Origin: Acidimicrobiales bacterium
GTDB taxonomy: Bacteria > Actinomycetota > Acidimicrobiia > Acidimicrobiales > MedAcidi-G1
Reading direction: 5' to 3'
Assembly: GCA_029245675.1 (NCBI GenBank)
Contig: JAQWOV010000032.1
Span: 1 to 64,000 of the forward strand
DNA length: 64,000 nucleotides
Part shown: positions 1 through 9,677 of the stretch, piece by piece
How positions within the stretch are numbered: the first letter of the stretch is position 1
How the letters are laid out: the number at the start of each line of letters is the position of its first letter
Notes under the pieces: model-generated
Seen by the model: the letters and a program-made list of their open reading frames with translations, nothing else
Told to the model about the DNA's origin: nothing
The model's database searches: none
Position numbers and translations under genes: made by a program

Positions 1-1
1 G

Positions 2-883
2 GATGGCGTTGTCACGTGGTTTGGCGAGCGCACCTACTTGCAGGTGGCTGACCCGCCGGTTGGCGTTCTGTTCTTTCTCGCCCTGTCGTCGATCGCCGTG
101 TACGGCGTGATGTTGGCCGGTTGGTCGTCAGGTTCGAAGTACCCGCTGTTGGGTTCTGTCCGGGCGTCAGCCCAGATGATCAGCTACGAGGCGGCCCTCG
201 GCCTGGCCATCGCCACGGTCTTCCTGACCTCCGGTTCTTTGTCCACCCACGACATCGTGGCCAGCCAGGTGACGGGCAACTGGAACGTGCTGGCCACCGG
301 GGTCGTGCCCTTCTTGGTGTTCGTGGTGGCCGGGACGGCCGAGTTGAACCGACCGCCGTTTGATCTGGTGGAGGCAGAACAGGAACTAGTCGGTGGGTTC
401 CACACCGAGTACAGCTCGCTGCGCTTCGCACTGTTCTTCCTTGCCGAGTTCATGAATGTGATCACCATGTCGGCTATCGCTGTCACCTTGTTTCTCGGTG
501 GCCCGGCTGGCCCAATCTTGACCGACACTTTGAGCTGGTTGTGGCCCGTATTTTGGTTCAGCCTGAAAGTGTTTGCATTCCTATTCTGCTTTGTATGGCT
601 GCGCGCAACCCTTCCCAGGGTCCGTTACGACCAACTCATGGACTTGGGCTGGAAGTTGCTCATCCCAGTGTCTCTTGGTTGGTTTCTGTTGATCGGGGCT
701 TTGGATGTAGCCAATGCTCAGGGATGGCCGTTGTTCCCGGTAGTACTAGTCGGCATTGCAGCAATGGCGGGTGGAGCAACGTTACTGGTTGGAGCAATGT
801 CGAAAGCTAGAACGGACCGTTTAACCGAGCTGGAGGGTGATACAGCACGAGATGATGCGCCAGCCGGGGGAGGACTCGTCTGA
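2..883 (+). CDS. nuoH: NADH-quinone oxidoreductase subunit H (first copy), 5' truncated by window edge
   Basis: This is the membrane subunit of respiratory complex I that joins the quinone cavity to the proton-pumping arm. The frame is open from base 2, so the N-terminus (probably over 100 residues) lies outside the window. The TTG at 38 is only an internal codon. The family motif around [13 protein letters not shown] and the following [15 protein letters not shown] stretch, both lining the quinone site, are intact, and several hydrophobic segments follow. The stop TGA overlaps the ATG of nuoI by one base, so translation is probably coupled. It is a diverged paralogue of the nuoH at 10843. 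The family call is certain. Confidence 0.95.
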   Translation, partial: DGVVTWFGERTYLQVADPPVGVLFFLALSSIAVYGVMLAGWSSGSKYPLLGSVRASAQMISYEAALGLAIATVFLTSGSLSTHDIVASQVTGNWNVLATGVVPFLVFVVAGTAELNRPPFDLVEAEQELVGGFHTEYSSLRFALFFLAEFMNVITMSAIAVTLFLGGPAGPILTDTLSWLWPVFWFSLKVFAFLFCFVWLRATLPRVRYDQLMDLGWKLLIPVSLGWFLLIGALDVANAQGWPLFPVVLVGIAAMAGGATLLVGAMSKARTDRLTELEGDTARDDAPAGGGLV

Positions 884-1530
884 TGGGTTACTTCCGAGGG
901 TTTGCTGTGACCTTTCGCAAGATGTTTGAGAAGCGGGTAACTACTCCTTATCCGCAGGAAAAGCGGCCTAAGCCTGCTCGTCTGCATGGCCGGCATGTCC
1001 TGAACCGTTACGAAGACGGCATGGAGAAGTGCATTGGCTGTGAGTTGTGCGCCGGTGTCTGTCCGGCAAAGTGCATTTATGTAAGGGGTGCAGACAACCC
1101 GCCGGACGAACCTGTTTCCCCTGGTGAGCGGTACGGCTTCGTTTATGAGATCAACTACCTGCGCTGCATCCACTGCGATCTGTGCGTGGAGGCCTGCCCG
1201 ACTGAGGCGATTACTGAGTCAAAACTATTTGAGTTCTCGTTTACTAATCGAGCTGACGCCGTTTACACCAAAGATGAGTTGGTGGTAGATGCCACTACGG
1301 GTCGCCCTCAACACCTTCCTTGGGAGGACTGGCGGCCAGGAGATGACGATCTAACGTCAGGGTGGATGCGTGCTACGTCACCGAGCGGTGACGCGAGCTA
1401 CAGCGGCCGGGTGTCGTGGTCGGGTGAGTTAGGCCACGGCGTGCGTGCCTCGGAGGTCGGCCAAACGAGTTCCGGTTCAGGAAAAAAAGATTCTGACGGT
1501 TCCGATGTTGAAGAATCGGGTAGCACCTGA
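883..1530 (+). CDS. nuoI: NADH-quinone oxidoreductase subunit I (first copy)
   Basis: This peripheral-arm ferredoxin-like subunit holds the two [4Fe-4S] clusters N6a and N6b that pass electrons toward N2. Two Cys motifs are complete: C50, C53, C56, C60 and C95, C98, C101, C105. At 215 residues it is longer than the 169-residue copy at 11895. The excess is a C-terminal tail from about residue 145, rich in Ser, Gly and Asp, of unknown role. The ATG overlaps the nuoH stop and the TGA overlaps the nuoJ start, which supports one transcript. Confidence 0.96.
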   Translation: MGYFRGFAVTFRKMFEKRVTTPYPQEKRPKPARLHGRHVLNRYEDGMEKCIGCELCAGVCPAKCIYVRGADNPPDEPVSPGERYGFVYEINYLRCIHCDLCVEACPTEAITESKLFEFSFTNRADAVYTKDELVVDATTGRPQHLPWEDWRPGDDDLTSGWMRATSPSGDASYSGRVSWSGELGHGVRASEVGQTSSGSGKKDSDGSDVEESGST

Positions 1531-2150
1531 TGGATGTCGGTGTGTTTCTTGTCAGTGCTGCCATTGTGCTTATTGGCGCGGTCGGTGTGCTTACGGCTCG
1601 CAACCCGGTTCACGCTGCTCTATTCCTGGTCCAAACACTTTTCGGTGTAGCTGTGCTTTTTGTCCTCCAGGACGCCACATTTCTGGCCGCCGTGCAGGTA
1701 ATCGTCTACGCCGGTGCCGTAGTGATCTTGTTCTTGTTCGTGATCATGTTGTTGGGTGTGGACCGGGCTGAAGACATGGGCGTAGAGCCCATCGCCGGCC
1801 AACGTCCACTGGCTGCAGTGATCGGGGCGTCTCTGATGGGCTTACTACTCACTCTTCTGCTGGTGGCAACCGGTGGACCGACGGGAACCCCAGGTCAGAC
1901 CGCTCCCCTAGGTGATGGAGTAGATAACACCCGCCGCCTAGGTGAGGCTCTGTTCACCGACTACGTGTTCGCCATGGAGTTAACTGCACTGCTCCTGACC
2001 ATCGCTGTCGTTGGTGCTGTAGTTCTGGTCCGGACCGTGAAGGGTGATCTTCAGCCGCTGCCCGTGGTGGCAGTGGCTACAGCCAACGAAGAAACTGAAA
2101 TCGATACCCAGCCGGGTCCTGAAAGCGATGCTGAGGGAGGTGTCGCCTGA
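1530..2150 (+). CDS. nuoJ: NADH-quinone oxidoreductase subunit J (first copy)
   Basis: This is a small membrane subunit of complex I. The 206-residue product has about five hydrophobic segments. The segment reading VQVIVYAGAVVILFLFVIMLLG is the conserved TM3 region, whose pi-bulge takes part in coupling quinone reduction to proton movement. The C-terminal 40 residues are polar and acidic. It overlaps nuoI upstream and nuoK downstream by one base each. The call rests on the TM3 motif and on its place between nuoI and nuoK. Confidence 0.95.
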   Translation: MDVGVFLVSAAIVLIGAVGVLTARNPVHAALFLVQTLFGVAVLFVLQDATFLAAVQVIVYAGAVVILFLFVIMLLGVDRAEDMGVEPIAGQRPLAAVIGASLMGLLLTLLLVATGGPTGTPGQTAPLGDGVDNTRRLGEALFTDYVFAMELTALLLTIAVVGAVVLVRTVKGDLQPLPVVAVATANEETEIDTQPGPESDAEGGVA

Positions 2151-2455
2151 TGGTGGTGACTACCTCTTGGTACTTGGTGCTCGGTGCTGTGCTGTTCTCA
2201 TTGGGTGCTGTGGGCCTACTGACTCGCCGCAATCCGTTGGTCATGTTCATGTGTGTCGAACTGATGCTCAACGCAGTCAATCTGACCTTCGTTAGCCTCG
2301 GTGCCGCCCTAGGAGACCTTGGTGGACAATTGGCCGTGTTCTTTGTGCTGGTCGTCGCCGCGGCCGAGGTCGTAGTCGGTTTGGCAGTAGTAGTGGCCAT
2401 CATGCGTCGTCGTCAGGGCGCAACAGTCGACGACCTGTCAGTTCTGGGGGGTTAG
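2150..2455 (+). CDS. nuoK: NADH-quinone oxidoreductase subunit K (first copy)
   Basis: This three-helix membrane subunit of complex I is 101 residues, the family's usual size. The conserved glutamate of TM2 is visible in MFMCVELMLNAVNL, and a second one in AAAEVVVGLAVVVA. Both belong to the line of charged residues in the proton path. The ATG overlaps the nuoJ stop, and nuoL starts 3 bases after the TAG. Confidence 0.96.
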   Translation: MVVTTSWYLVLGAVLFSLGAVGLLTRRNPLVMFMCVELMLNAVNLTFVSLGAALGDLGGQLAVFFVLVVAAAEVVVGLAVVVAIMRRRQGATVDDLSVLGG

Positions 2456-2458
2456 AGC

Positions 2459-4789
2459 GTGCTTGATCTGGTTTGGCTTATCCCTGCTCTGCCGCTGGCC
2501 GGTTTTGTTTTACTGACATTTGCTGGGAAGCGGATCGGTGAGCCTTGGGCTGGCTGGTTGGCTACCGGTGCGATGGCCGGCTCATTCCTGGCCACGGTCG
2601 GGGTGTTCCTAGACCTGCTGGGACGGGATACACAAGACCGGAGGTCGGTGACCACGCTGTTTGAGTGGGTACCAGCCGGCGACCTGCAGGTCGACGTTGG
2701 CTTCTTGGTAGATCCACTTTCGCTGACGATGTGCCTGTTCATCACTGGTGTTGGTGCACTGATTCACCTTTATTCAATTGGTTATATGCACGGTGATGGG
2801 GACTTCCCGCGGTTTTTTACCTACTTGAACTTGTTCGCCTTCTCAATGCTGATGCTGGTGCTTGGCGACAACCTCCTTATTACTTTCTTGGGTTGGGAGG
2901 GCGTGGGGGCGTGTTCCTACCTTCTAATTTCGTTCTGGTTCACTGACGAGGCGAACGCCACGGCAGGGAAAAAAGCGTTTGTGACCAACCGGATTGGCGA
3001 CTGGGGGTTCATGGTCGCCATTTTCATGGTCTTTTTTACGTTTGGATCAGTTGCCTACCTCGACGTGTTGGACGCCACGGCGGCTGGAACTGTTGCCGAA
3101 TCTACGGCCACCTTTATCGCTGTGATGCTGTTTATTGGTGCCATTGGCAAGTCGGCCCAGTTCCCTCTTTACCTATGGCTGCCAGACGCCATGGCTGGGC
3201 CAACGCCCGTTTCGGCGCTAATCCACGCGGCGACAATGGTCACCTCCGGTGTCTATCTGCTGACACGGATCAACCCGATCATTGCCGATGCAGCGGACTG
3301 GGTACCCACCATGATTGCCTGGACGGGTGCTGTCACAGCCTTGTTTGCGGCAACTATTGCCGTGGCTCAACGTGACATAAAGAAAGTTCTGGCTTATTCG
3401 ACAGTCAGTCAGCTGGGATACATGTTTCTAGCCGTGGGCTGCGGTGCTTACGTGGCTGCGGTGTTCCACATGGTGACCCATGCGTTCTTCAAGGCCTTAC
3501 TTTTCTTGGGCTCCGGGTCGGTAATCCATGGGATGAGTGGTGATCAGGACATGGCCCATTACGGGGGCCTTCGAAGATTCATGCCCATCACCGCGGGCAC
3601 GTTTGTAGTGGGCTGGCTTGCCATCGCGGGCGTACCACCCTTTGCAGGGTTCTGGTCCAAAGACGAGATTTTGGCTTTTGCTTGGAATGAGAGCCCACTT
3701 CTATGGGCCGTTGGCTTGATCACCGCCGTTCTTACTGCCTTCTACATGACGCGCCAAGTTGTACTGACTTTCTTTGGCCGCTATCGGTTTGCAGACCCGC
3801 GACCCGATGAAGTGGACACGGCATGGGAGGCCCGTTTAGTCGGGGCTGACATGGCTGTTGATGACGCCCGGTCTGCGATGGTCGACGCTGAGGCCTTACT
3901 CGAATCCAGTCGCAGCGCGGTAGCCGCCGCCGGGGAAGTTCTGGCGGCTGCAACGGCCAGAGCAACCGATGGTTTCTCCGTCGAGGATGGCCCTAGTGCC
4001 GAGGATCTGAGAACTGCCGTGGCAGTTGCGGAGGAAGTGCTAACTGCCGCCAACGCTTCGGTAGTTGAGGCGGAAGGAGTTTTGGCTTCAGCCACCGAAG
4101 TTTTCACGTTTGCAGAAGCAGCGGCAGTTGACGTCCGAGTGGCTGCCGCTGGCCGTAGTACTCAGACCGCTCTGGGCTTGGATGCCCCCCCTGATGTTGG
4201 CATTGTTGTAGATGATCTACCCAGTGCAGTAGCCGAACGCTCCGATCATCGCCCCCATGAGTCGCCGTGGACGATGGTTTTTCCGTTGGTTGTCCTTGCC
4301 GGCTTGAGTGTGCTCGGTGGCTTGATTCAACTGCCCTTTTCGTCGGCAACCAAGCATCTCGAGCACTGGCTGGAGCCCACGCTCTTCCATAACGAGGTGC
4401 ACCTCTCCATTGGTAGTGGCACCTTGTGGGTACTAGCCGTCGTTGCTGTTGTCGGTGGAGCCATTGGCATAGCGGTGGCCGTCGCCGCTTATGGACAGCG
4501 GCGAATCGACTACGCCACCTTCGAACGTCCGGTCCTTGCTGAGGCTTGGCGCTTCGACCGGGCAGTATCGAATTTCATGGATGGGCCGGGGCGAGCCGGT
4601 TTTAAGGCCACAGCAGACTTTGACCGGTCGGTGGTCGATGGTGCAGTAAATGGCGTCGCCACGCTGGTTAGACGAGAAGCAGGACTGCTCCGGCGCTTCC
4701 ACAACGGCCTAGTCCGGACCTATGCCGCAGGTATCGGCCTAGGCGCTGTGGGCCTCATACTTTGGTTCCTCACAAGGAGCAACTTCTGA
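2459..4789 (+). CDS. nuoL: NADH-quinone oxidoreductase subunit L (first copy) with Ala-rich insertion
   Basis: This is the distal antiporter-like proton-pumping subunit. Family landmarks are intact: the WEGVGACSYLLI glutamate, GKSAQFPLYLWLPDAMAGP with its lysine, and SALIHAATMV. At 776 residues it exceeds the usual 610-660. The excess is residues about 452-595, an Ala/Val/Glu-rich, probably helical stretch in the loop after FYMTRQVVLTFFGRY and before the HESPW segment that normally follows almost directly. The insertion contains two similar helical units and no hydrophobic span. The C-terminal lateral-helix region is present. The start is GTG. The stop overlaps the nuoM ATG. Confidence 0.95.
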   Translation: MLDLVWLIPALPLAGFVLLTFAGKRIGEPWAGWLATGAMAGSFLATVGVFLDLLGRDTQDRRSVTTLFEWVPAGDLQVDVGFLVDPLSLTMCLFITGVGALIHLYSIGYMHGDGDFPRFFTYLNLFAFSMLMLVLGDNLLITFLGWEGVGACSYLLISFWFTDEANATAGKKAFVTNRIGDWGFMVAIFMVFFTFGSVAYLDVLDATAAGTVAESTATFIAVMLFIGAIGKSAQFPLYLWLPDAMAGPTPVSALIHAATMVTSGVYLLTRINPIIADAADWVPTMIAWTGAVTALFAATIAVAQRDIKKVLAYSTVSQLGYMFLAVGCGAYVAAVFHMVTHAFFKALLFLGSGSVIHGMSGDQDMAHYGGLRRFMPITAGTFVVGWLAIAGVPPFAGFWSKDEILAFAWNESPLLWAVGLITAVLTAFYMTRQVVLTFFGRYRFADPRPDEVDTAWEARLVGADMAVDDARSAMVDAEALLESSRSAVAAAGEVLAAATARATDGFSVEDGPSAEDLRTAVAVAEEVLTAANASVVEAEGVLASATEVFTFAEAAAVDVRVAAAGRSTQTALGLDAPPDVGIVVDDLPSAVAERSDHRPHESPWTMVFPLVVLAGLSVLGGLIQLPFSSATKHLEHWLEPTLFHNEVHLSIGSGTLWVLAVVAVVGGAIGIAVAVAAYGQRRIDYATFERPVLAEAWRFDRAVSNFMDGPGRAGFKATADFDRSVVDGAVNGVATLVRREAGLLRRFHNGLVRTYAAGIGLGAVGLILWFLTRSNF

Positions 4790-6420
4790 TGGGGATGCTT
4801 TCGACAACTGGCCTCTTGGCCTCGGCGGCTGGAGTGCCCTTCGCCGTCTTGCCCGCACTGATCTTGGTTCCCGCCGTGGGTGCCCTTTTAGTGTCTTGTC
4901 TTCCTCGCCGTAGACCAGAGTTGCTGAAGTTGGTGGCAGTGGCAACCTCAGTGGTTGTCGGCGCCATGTCGGTTTGGCTTATAAAGGGCTTCGACGCTGC
5001 TCATGGTGCCGAAATGCAGTTCACAGCCCAAGCCGATTGGATTTCTGATCTGGGCATCCAGTGGATACTGGGTATCGACGGTATCTCTCTATTCCTGGTT
5101 GTGTTGACCGGTGTGTTATTCCCGATCGCCCTGTTAGCAGTCGACCCTGGTCATGATGATCGGGCCTATTACGCCTGGTTGCTGATACTCGAAGCTGGGG
5201 TAATGGGTGTTTTCTGTGCCTTAGACCTAGTGGTCTTCTTCTTGTGCTTTGAAGTTGTCCTTGTGCCCATGTATTTCCTCATTGGCCGTTGGGGTCACGG
5301 CAACCGGGCTTATGCGGCGACCAAGTTCTTCTTGTACACGATGGCTGGATCAGCTCTGATGCTGGTTGGGATTCTGGCTGTGGCCTTTCTCCATGCTGAG
5401 GCCGTCGGCACTTCCGTCACCTTTAACCTCGTGACCATCGCCGAGGCCCAGGCCATCGACCCCACTGCTGCTCGCTGGATTTTTGCCGCATTTGCTCTGG
5501 CCTTTGCGGTAAAGGTTCCGATTTTTCCACTGCACACCTGGTTGCCAGATGCTCACACCGAGGCGCCGACGGCCGGCTCGGTGATTCTCGCTGGTGTTCT
5601 CCTCAAGTTGGGGACCTACGGGTTCCTTCGCTTTGGCCTCTATCTTTTTCCTGAGGCATCCCATTTCTTCGCCCCAGTTTTCTTGACTCTGGGTGTGGTT
5701 GGCATTGTTTATGGCGCCGTGGTCGCCACTATGCAGCGTGACCTGAAGCGCCTTGTTGCCTACTCCTCGGTCGCTCATCTGGGTTTTATCGTGTTAGGCA
5801 CTTTCTCACTGAACACTGAGGGCATAGAGGGTGGGTTGCTCCAGATGGTCAATCATGGAGTGTCCACCGGGGCGCTGTTCCTGCTGGTCGGCATGATTTA
5901 TGAGCGTCGCCACACCCGTCAAATTGACGAGTTGGGTGGTTTGCAGAAAGCAGCACCAGTCATGGCTGCGGTATTTACCTTGGTAATGCTGTCGTCAATC
6001 GGCTTGCCTGGCCTGAACGGGTTTGTGGGTGAATTCCTAGTGCTGGTTGGCGCGTTCAACGCTCACCGGTGGTGGGCCCTGATTGCTACTGCTGGTGTTA
6101 TTCTCGCCGCTCTCTACCTCTTATGGGCCTACCAGCGGGTGTTCCATGGGCCAGCCAAAGGCGATAACGCGAACATAGATGATCTGAGGCTCCGCGAGGG
6201 ACTGGTACTGGCACCGCTTCTGTTCCTGATTGTTTTCATGGGTGTCTATCCGAAGCCCGTTATAGAACGCATGGAGCCCGCAGTGGATGCCCTGGTGGCC
6301 CACATTGAGGAACACGTAGACGGATTTCATGAACCGCGGTCACGTTTTGGCGCTGACGTTAAAAACGGACCTGACAGCGGTCTCGCTGGCGAAATTGACG
6401 GTCAGGGAGACGACCACTGA
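4789..6420 (+). CDS. nuoM: NADH-quinone oxidoreductase subunit M (first copy)
   Basis: This antiporter-like proton-pumping subunit is 543 residues with about 14 hydrophobic segments. The CFEVVLVPMYFLI glutamate and the KVPIFPLHTWLPDAHTEAP segment with its lysine are intact. The frame is open further upstream to 4762. I chose the ATG at 4789 because it overlaps the nuoL TGA, as at the other junctions of this operon, and has AAGGAGC 13 bases upstream. The last 40 residues are polar. nuoN overlaps its stop by one base. Confidence 0.95.
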   Translation: MGMLSTTGLLASAAGVPFAVLPALILVPAVGALLVSCLPRRRPELLKLVAVATSVVVGAMSVWLIKGFDAAHGAEMQFTAQADWISDLGIQWILGIDGISLFLVVLTGVLFPIALLAVDPGHDDRAYYAWLLILEAGVMGVFCALDLVVFFLCFEVVLVPMYFLIGRWGHGNRAYAATKFFLYTMAGSALMLVGILAVAFLHAEAVGTSVTFNLVTIAEAQAIDPTAARWIFAAFALAFAVKVPIFPLHTWLPDAHTEAPTAGSVILAGVLLKLGTYGFLRFGLYLFPEASHFFAPVFLTLGVVGIVYGAVVATMQRDLKRLVAYSSVAHLGFIVLGTFSLNTEGIEGGLLQMVNHGVSTGALFLLVGMIYERRHTRQIDELGGLQKAAPVMAAVFTLVMLSSIGLPGLNGFVGEFLVLVGAFNAHRWWALIATAGVILAALYLLWAYQRVFHGPAKGDNANIDDLRLREGLVLAPLLFLIVFMGVYPKPVIERMEPAVDALVAHIEEHVDGFHEPRSRFGADVKNGPDSGLAGEIDGQGDDH

Positions 6421-7910
6421 TGTCGACTGTCGTCACTCCTGAAGTTCTGTGGTGGGCACTAATTCCCGTGATACTGCTTTCGGTCAGTGCAATGCTGCTA
6501 CTGACCGTGGCCTCGCTCGTCCGCCATCTCCCCTCGTTCCTTGCCCAAGCTTGGACGGTCGTAACCGGCTTAGCCGTGCTGGTTGCCAGTGTGCCCATGT
6601 GGAACGAGGTCCGTGATACCGGGCCGCGCTCCTTTCTGGGAGGCACGGTTGCCGTTGATGGATCCACGGTGCTGGCCACAGCGGCACTAGCTATTGCGGT
6701 TGTAGCCACTGCCCTTCTAGCCCGTCTTTATCTGGTTCGCGAGGACCTGCCAGGTGTCGAGTTATACGTACTTCTGATGCTGTCAGCTGCGGGCGGCGTG
6801 GTCATGGTGTCGGCCGACGATCTCATTGTCCTCTTTCTGGGTCTCGAAATTCTGTCTATTGCCGTTTACGTACTGGCTGCCTTGCATCTGCGTCGCATCG
6901 AGTCTCAGGAGGCTGCACTTAAATACTTCGTTCTTGGAGCATTCGCCTCAGCTTTCCTGCTCTACGGGATAGCCCTGCTCTACGGGGCCACCGGGTCAAC
7001 CCGAATGGCACTGGTATCTGAACACCTTTCATCGGTTGTGTTGTTCGATGACGGCATGTTGCTGGCAGGGATCGGCCTAATACTGGTGGGCCTAGCTTTT
7101 AAGGTGGCTGCTGTGCCTTTCCACGCTTGGACACCCGATGTTTACCAAGGGGCGCCTAGTCCGGTGGTGGCATGGATGGCTGCTGGCGTGAAGGTGGCTG
7201 GTTTCGCCTCGATGGTGCGGGTGCTAGTGGTGACTCTCAGCACCCATGTTTCAGACTGGTCACCAGCCGTGGGTGTCTTGGGCGGGTTGAGTGTGGTGGT
7301 GGGTGCCTCTATGGCTGTGCTGCAGACCGATGTCCGGCGCATGTTGGCGTATTCGTCAATCGCCCATGCTGGATTTTTGTTGCTAGGCGTGCAGGCTGCC
7401 GATGCTCAGGGTACGGCCGCCGTCTACGCCTATTTGGTGGTCTACACACTGCTCGCTACCGGCAGCTTTGCCGTACTCACGGTCGTTGGTGGCCCTGGCG
7501 ATGAGGCACATGGACTGGATACTTACCGTGGTCTGGCTCATCGCCGACCGGTACTGGCTGGAGCATTCACCTTGCTACTTCTGGGTCAGGCGGGTATTCC
7601 ATTCACGGGTGGGTTCGTTGCAAAACTGGGCGTACTGGCTGCTGCGGTTGAGGGCCAGAGTTACTGGTTAGCCGGCATAGCAATGCTGGCTGCCGCCATC
7701 GCAGCTTTTGTCTACCTACGCATTCTTGTCGCCATGTACATGGAAGACGGCGATCTGGAGGAACCAGAGCACTCCAAGGACGCTGTGGTCCCTCTAGGGG
7801 CATGGATCGTTATAGGTATGGCGTGCATAGGAGTATTGGCTATCGGCATCGTTCCTGGACCTTTAATGGAACTAGCTCGAGATGCTGTACCGGTCTTGGT
7901 GGGGGGTTGA
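6420..7910 (+). CDS. nuoN: NADH-quinone oxidoreductase subunit N (first copy)
   Basis: This is the antiporter-like subunit nearest the quinone module. The 496-residue membrane protein has the NuoN hallmarks: LEILSIAVYVLAA, a KYFVLGAFASAFLLYG helix with its key lysine, and KVAAVPFHAWTPDVYQGAP. It ends the first cluster. The next gene, nuoA, begins 163 bases later, so a new transcription unit probably starts there. Confidence 0.95.
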   Translation: MSTVVTPEVLWWALIPVILLSVSAMLLLTVASLVRHLPSFLAQAWTVVTGLAVLVASVPMWNEVRDTGPRSFLGGTVAVDGSTVLATAALAIAVVATALLARLYLVREDLPGVELYVLLMLSAAGGVVMVSADDLIVLFLGLEILSIAVYVLAALHLRRIESQEAALKYFVLGAFASAFLLYGIALLYGATGSTRMALVSEHLSSVVLFDDGMLLAGIGLILVGLAFKVAAVPFHAWTPDVYQGAPSPVVAWMAAGVKVAGFASMVRVLVVTLSTHVSDWSPAVGVLGGLSVVVGASMAVLQTDVRRMLAYSSIAHAGFLLLGVQAADAQGTAAVYAYLVVYTLLATGSFAVLTVVGGPGDEAHGLDTYRGLAHRRPVLAGAFTLLLLGQAGIPFTGGFVAKLGVLAAAVEGQSYWLAGIAMLAAAIAAFVYLRILVAMYMEDGDLEEPEHSKDAVVPLGAWIVIGMACIGVLAIGIVPGPLMELARDAVPVLVGG

Positions 7911-8073
7911 TCGTGAGATCTGGAATCGTCTGGACTACTAGATCTGATAGCCCCTTCGGACACCTCCTTACGTCTTCGTGAACCGTCTCACATCCGGTAA
8001 CCTGCCGGGGTCGTCGGGTCCGTTGCAGCTTCCGTCGTCGTCCATCCGCCCGATTCGTTAGGTTTTTTATTTC
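7911..8073 (+). promoter_or_regulatory. Spacer between the two complex I clusters, probable promoter region
   Basis: This 163-base gap is the only sizeable one within the two nuo sets, where most genes overlap or lie within a few bases. It holds two copies of the palindromic AGATCT followed by G near its start and a T-rich stretch just before the GTG of nuoA. I see no clear -35/-10 pair and no hairpin followed by a T-run. That it contains the promoter of the second cluster is inferred from position only. Confidence 0.35.
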
Positions 8074-8439
8074 GTGTCTGACTTCCTTCGCAGCTGGCTT
8101 GTTCTGGTCGTATTTGGCGGCTTAGCCGTGCTGTTGGTATCGGCATTCTTGGGCTTGGGAAGCCTCTTGAGACCGTCGCGTGATACCCCGCAGAAACTGA
8201 TCAACTATGAGTCCGGTGTCGATCCGCAGGGCGACATGTGGAGCCAGTCCAATATCCGTTATTACGTGTTTGCTCTGATGTTCGTGTTATTCGATGTTGA
8301 GGCTGTATTCATTTTTCCATGGGCTACCCGTCTCGAGGTTTACGGAGTCTTTGGGCTTGTCGAGATGGCTATCTTTATTTTTATTCTGGCCCTCGGGCTT
8401 TTCTACGCCTGGCGTAAACGTCTGCTCAGATGGGTCTGA
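8074..8439 (+). CDS. nuoA: NADH-quinone oxidoreductase subunit A
   Basis: This three-helix membrane subunit sits at the joint of the two arms of complex I. The 121-residue protein carries the family signature NYESGVDPQGDMWSQ, followed by RYYVFALMFVLFDVEAVFIFPWA with the conserved Asp/Glu pair. The start is GTG with no obvious Shine-Dalgarno sequence. It opens the second, complete cluster and is followed after 28 bases by nuoB. A first-cluster nuoA is not visible in the window. Confidence 0.95.
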   Translation: MSDFLRSWLVLVVFGGLAVLLVSAFLGLGSLLRPSRDTPQKLINYESGVDPQGDMWSQSNIRYYVFALMFVLFDVEAVFIFPWATRLEVYGVFGLVEMAIFIFILALGLFYAWRKRLLRWV

Positions 8440-8467
8440 GTAGGCGTCGGTAGGAGAGGAACCAATC

Positions 8468-8968
8468 ATGGGACTCGTAGAGAGCGGCAAATTACCCAAG
8501 TCGCTTACCAAGTTGCTTAACGTCAGTCGCAAATACTCGCTCTGGGTGTACCAGTGGGGCTTGGCGTGCTGTGCCATTGAGATGGGCGCAGCATTTGCGT
8601 CACCAAGGTATGACGTGATGCGCCTTGGCGTCATTCCGTTCCCGGCCAGCCCACGTCAAGCAGACTTGGTGGTCGTATCGGGCACGGTGACGGACAAAAT
8701 GGCTCCTGCGGTACGACGACTCTACGAACAGATGCCTGAGCCCAAGTATGTGATCTCCATGGGGTCCTGTGCCAACTGTGGTGGCCCCTACTGGGATAGT
8801 TACTCAGTGACCAAGGGTGTTGATCAGATCATTCCGGTCGATGTCTACGTACCAGGCTGCCCTCCTCGGCCCGAGGCTCTGTTGGAGGGCATTGTGTTGC
8901 TCCAAGAGCGTATTGCTACTGAGGACATGACCGAACGCTGGACGGGTGATCCCATTGTCGTCACCTGA
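8468..8968 (+). CDS. nuoB: NADH-quinone oxidoreductase subunit B
   Basis: This subunit carries the terminal [4Fe-4S] cluster N2 that reduces quinone. The 166-residue protein has all cluster ligands: adjacent C34 and C35, C101 in [11 protein letters not shown], and C131 in PGCPPRPEA. The ATG has a strong upstream AGGAGAGGA. The 3' end overlaps the start of nuoC. Confidence 0.97.
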   Translation: MGLVESGKLPKSLTKLLNVSRKYSLWVYQWGLACCAIEMGAAFASPRYDVMRLGVIPFPASPRQADLVVVSGTVTDKMAPAVRRLYEQMPEPKYVISMGSCANCGGPYWDSYSVTKGVDQIIPVDVYVPGCPPRPEALLEGIVLLQERIATEDMTERWTGDPIVVT

Positions 8969-9677
8969 CACTGATACCGGCAGTGACGCTCTGATTGAGG
9001 GTGATGAGGTCGTGGCGGGGGCTACCGACGGTCAACGAGACGCGCTGATCAACGCGTTGGGTGACGCGTTGGGTGGTGGGCTGATTGAAAGTCACGTCGA
9101 GCCAGACGTCGACCTCTGGGTTCGGGTTGACGTTGCGGCTTGGGTGGATACGGCTCAAGTTCTGCGGGACCGCTGTTCTATGTCCTATTTCAACTTTCTC
9201 TCAGCGGTCGATTGGATGCCTTCACCGTATGGCCGCGACATGGACGCCCAAGTCGACCTTTCTCCTGAAACATCTGGTGATGAAGATTCTCCAGCCGATG
9301 CGACCTCTCTGGAGACTGGGGTGGCTGGTGGTGAGACTCGGTTCCAGTTGCTGGCTCGGGTTCACGATCCGCTTAGCCACCTAGGTGTCACTGTGAAGGC
9401 CGATTTGGTTGGTGACGCTCCCGAGGTTGATTCGTGGACCGGTGTTTATCCCGGAGCCAACTGGCACGAGCGCGAGGCCTGGGAGATGTTTGGTATTTCG
9501 TTCCGGAACCATCCCAACCAAATACATCTTTACCTTCCCTCACACTTTGAAGGAAACCCTCTTCGAAAGGACTATCCGCTGCTGGCTCGCCGGGTGAAGC
9601 CTTGGCCGGGCATCGTGGACGTCGAGTTGATGCCCGGTGGCGATGACAGCAATGAGGCCCTAGAGGACGAGTCATGA
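8946..9677 (+). CDS. nuoC: NADH-quinone oxidoreductase subunit C (30 kDa)
   Basis: This is a structural subunit of the hydrogenase-like module of complex I. The signature [21 protein letters not shown] is near residues 165-185, and LRKDYPL follows. Residues about 98-125 form an acidic, low-complexity insertion after the [12 protein letters not shown] segment. The GTG at 8946 overlaps nuoB by 23 bases. A TTG at 8955 is an equally reasonable start, and the first 15 residues are not conserved family sequence. It is a separate gene here, not fused to nuoD. Confidence 0.93.
   Translation: MIPLSSPDTDTGSDALIEGDEVVAGATDGQRDALINALGDALGGGLIESHVEPDVDLWVRVDVAAWVDTAQVLRDRCSMSYFNFLSAVDWMPSPYGRDMDAQVDLSPETSGDEDSPADATSLETGVAGGETRFQLLARVHDPLSHLGVTVKADLVGDAPEVDSWTGVYPGANWHEREAWEMFGISFRNHPNQIHLYLPSHFEGNPLRKDYPLLARRVKPWPGIVDVELMPGGDDSNEALEDES

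Noticed and set aside
7911-8073. Possible small gene between nuoN and nuoA
   Set aside because: No frame with a start codon and ribosome-binding site of useful length is present; only short repeats of AGATCT were seen.
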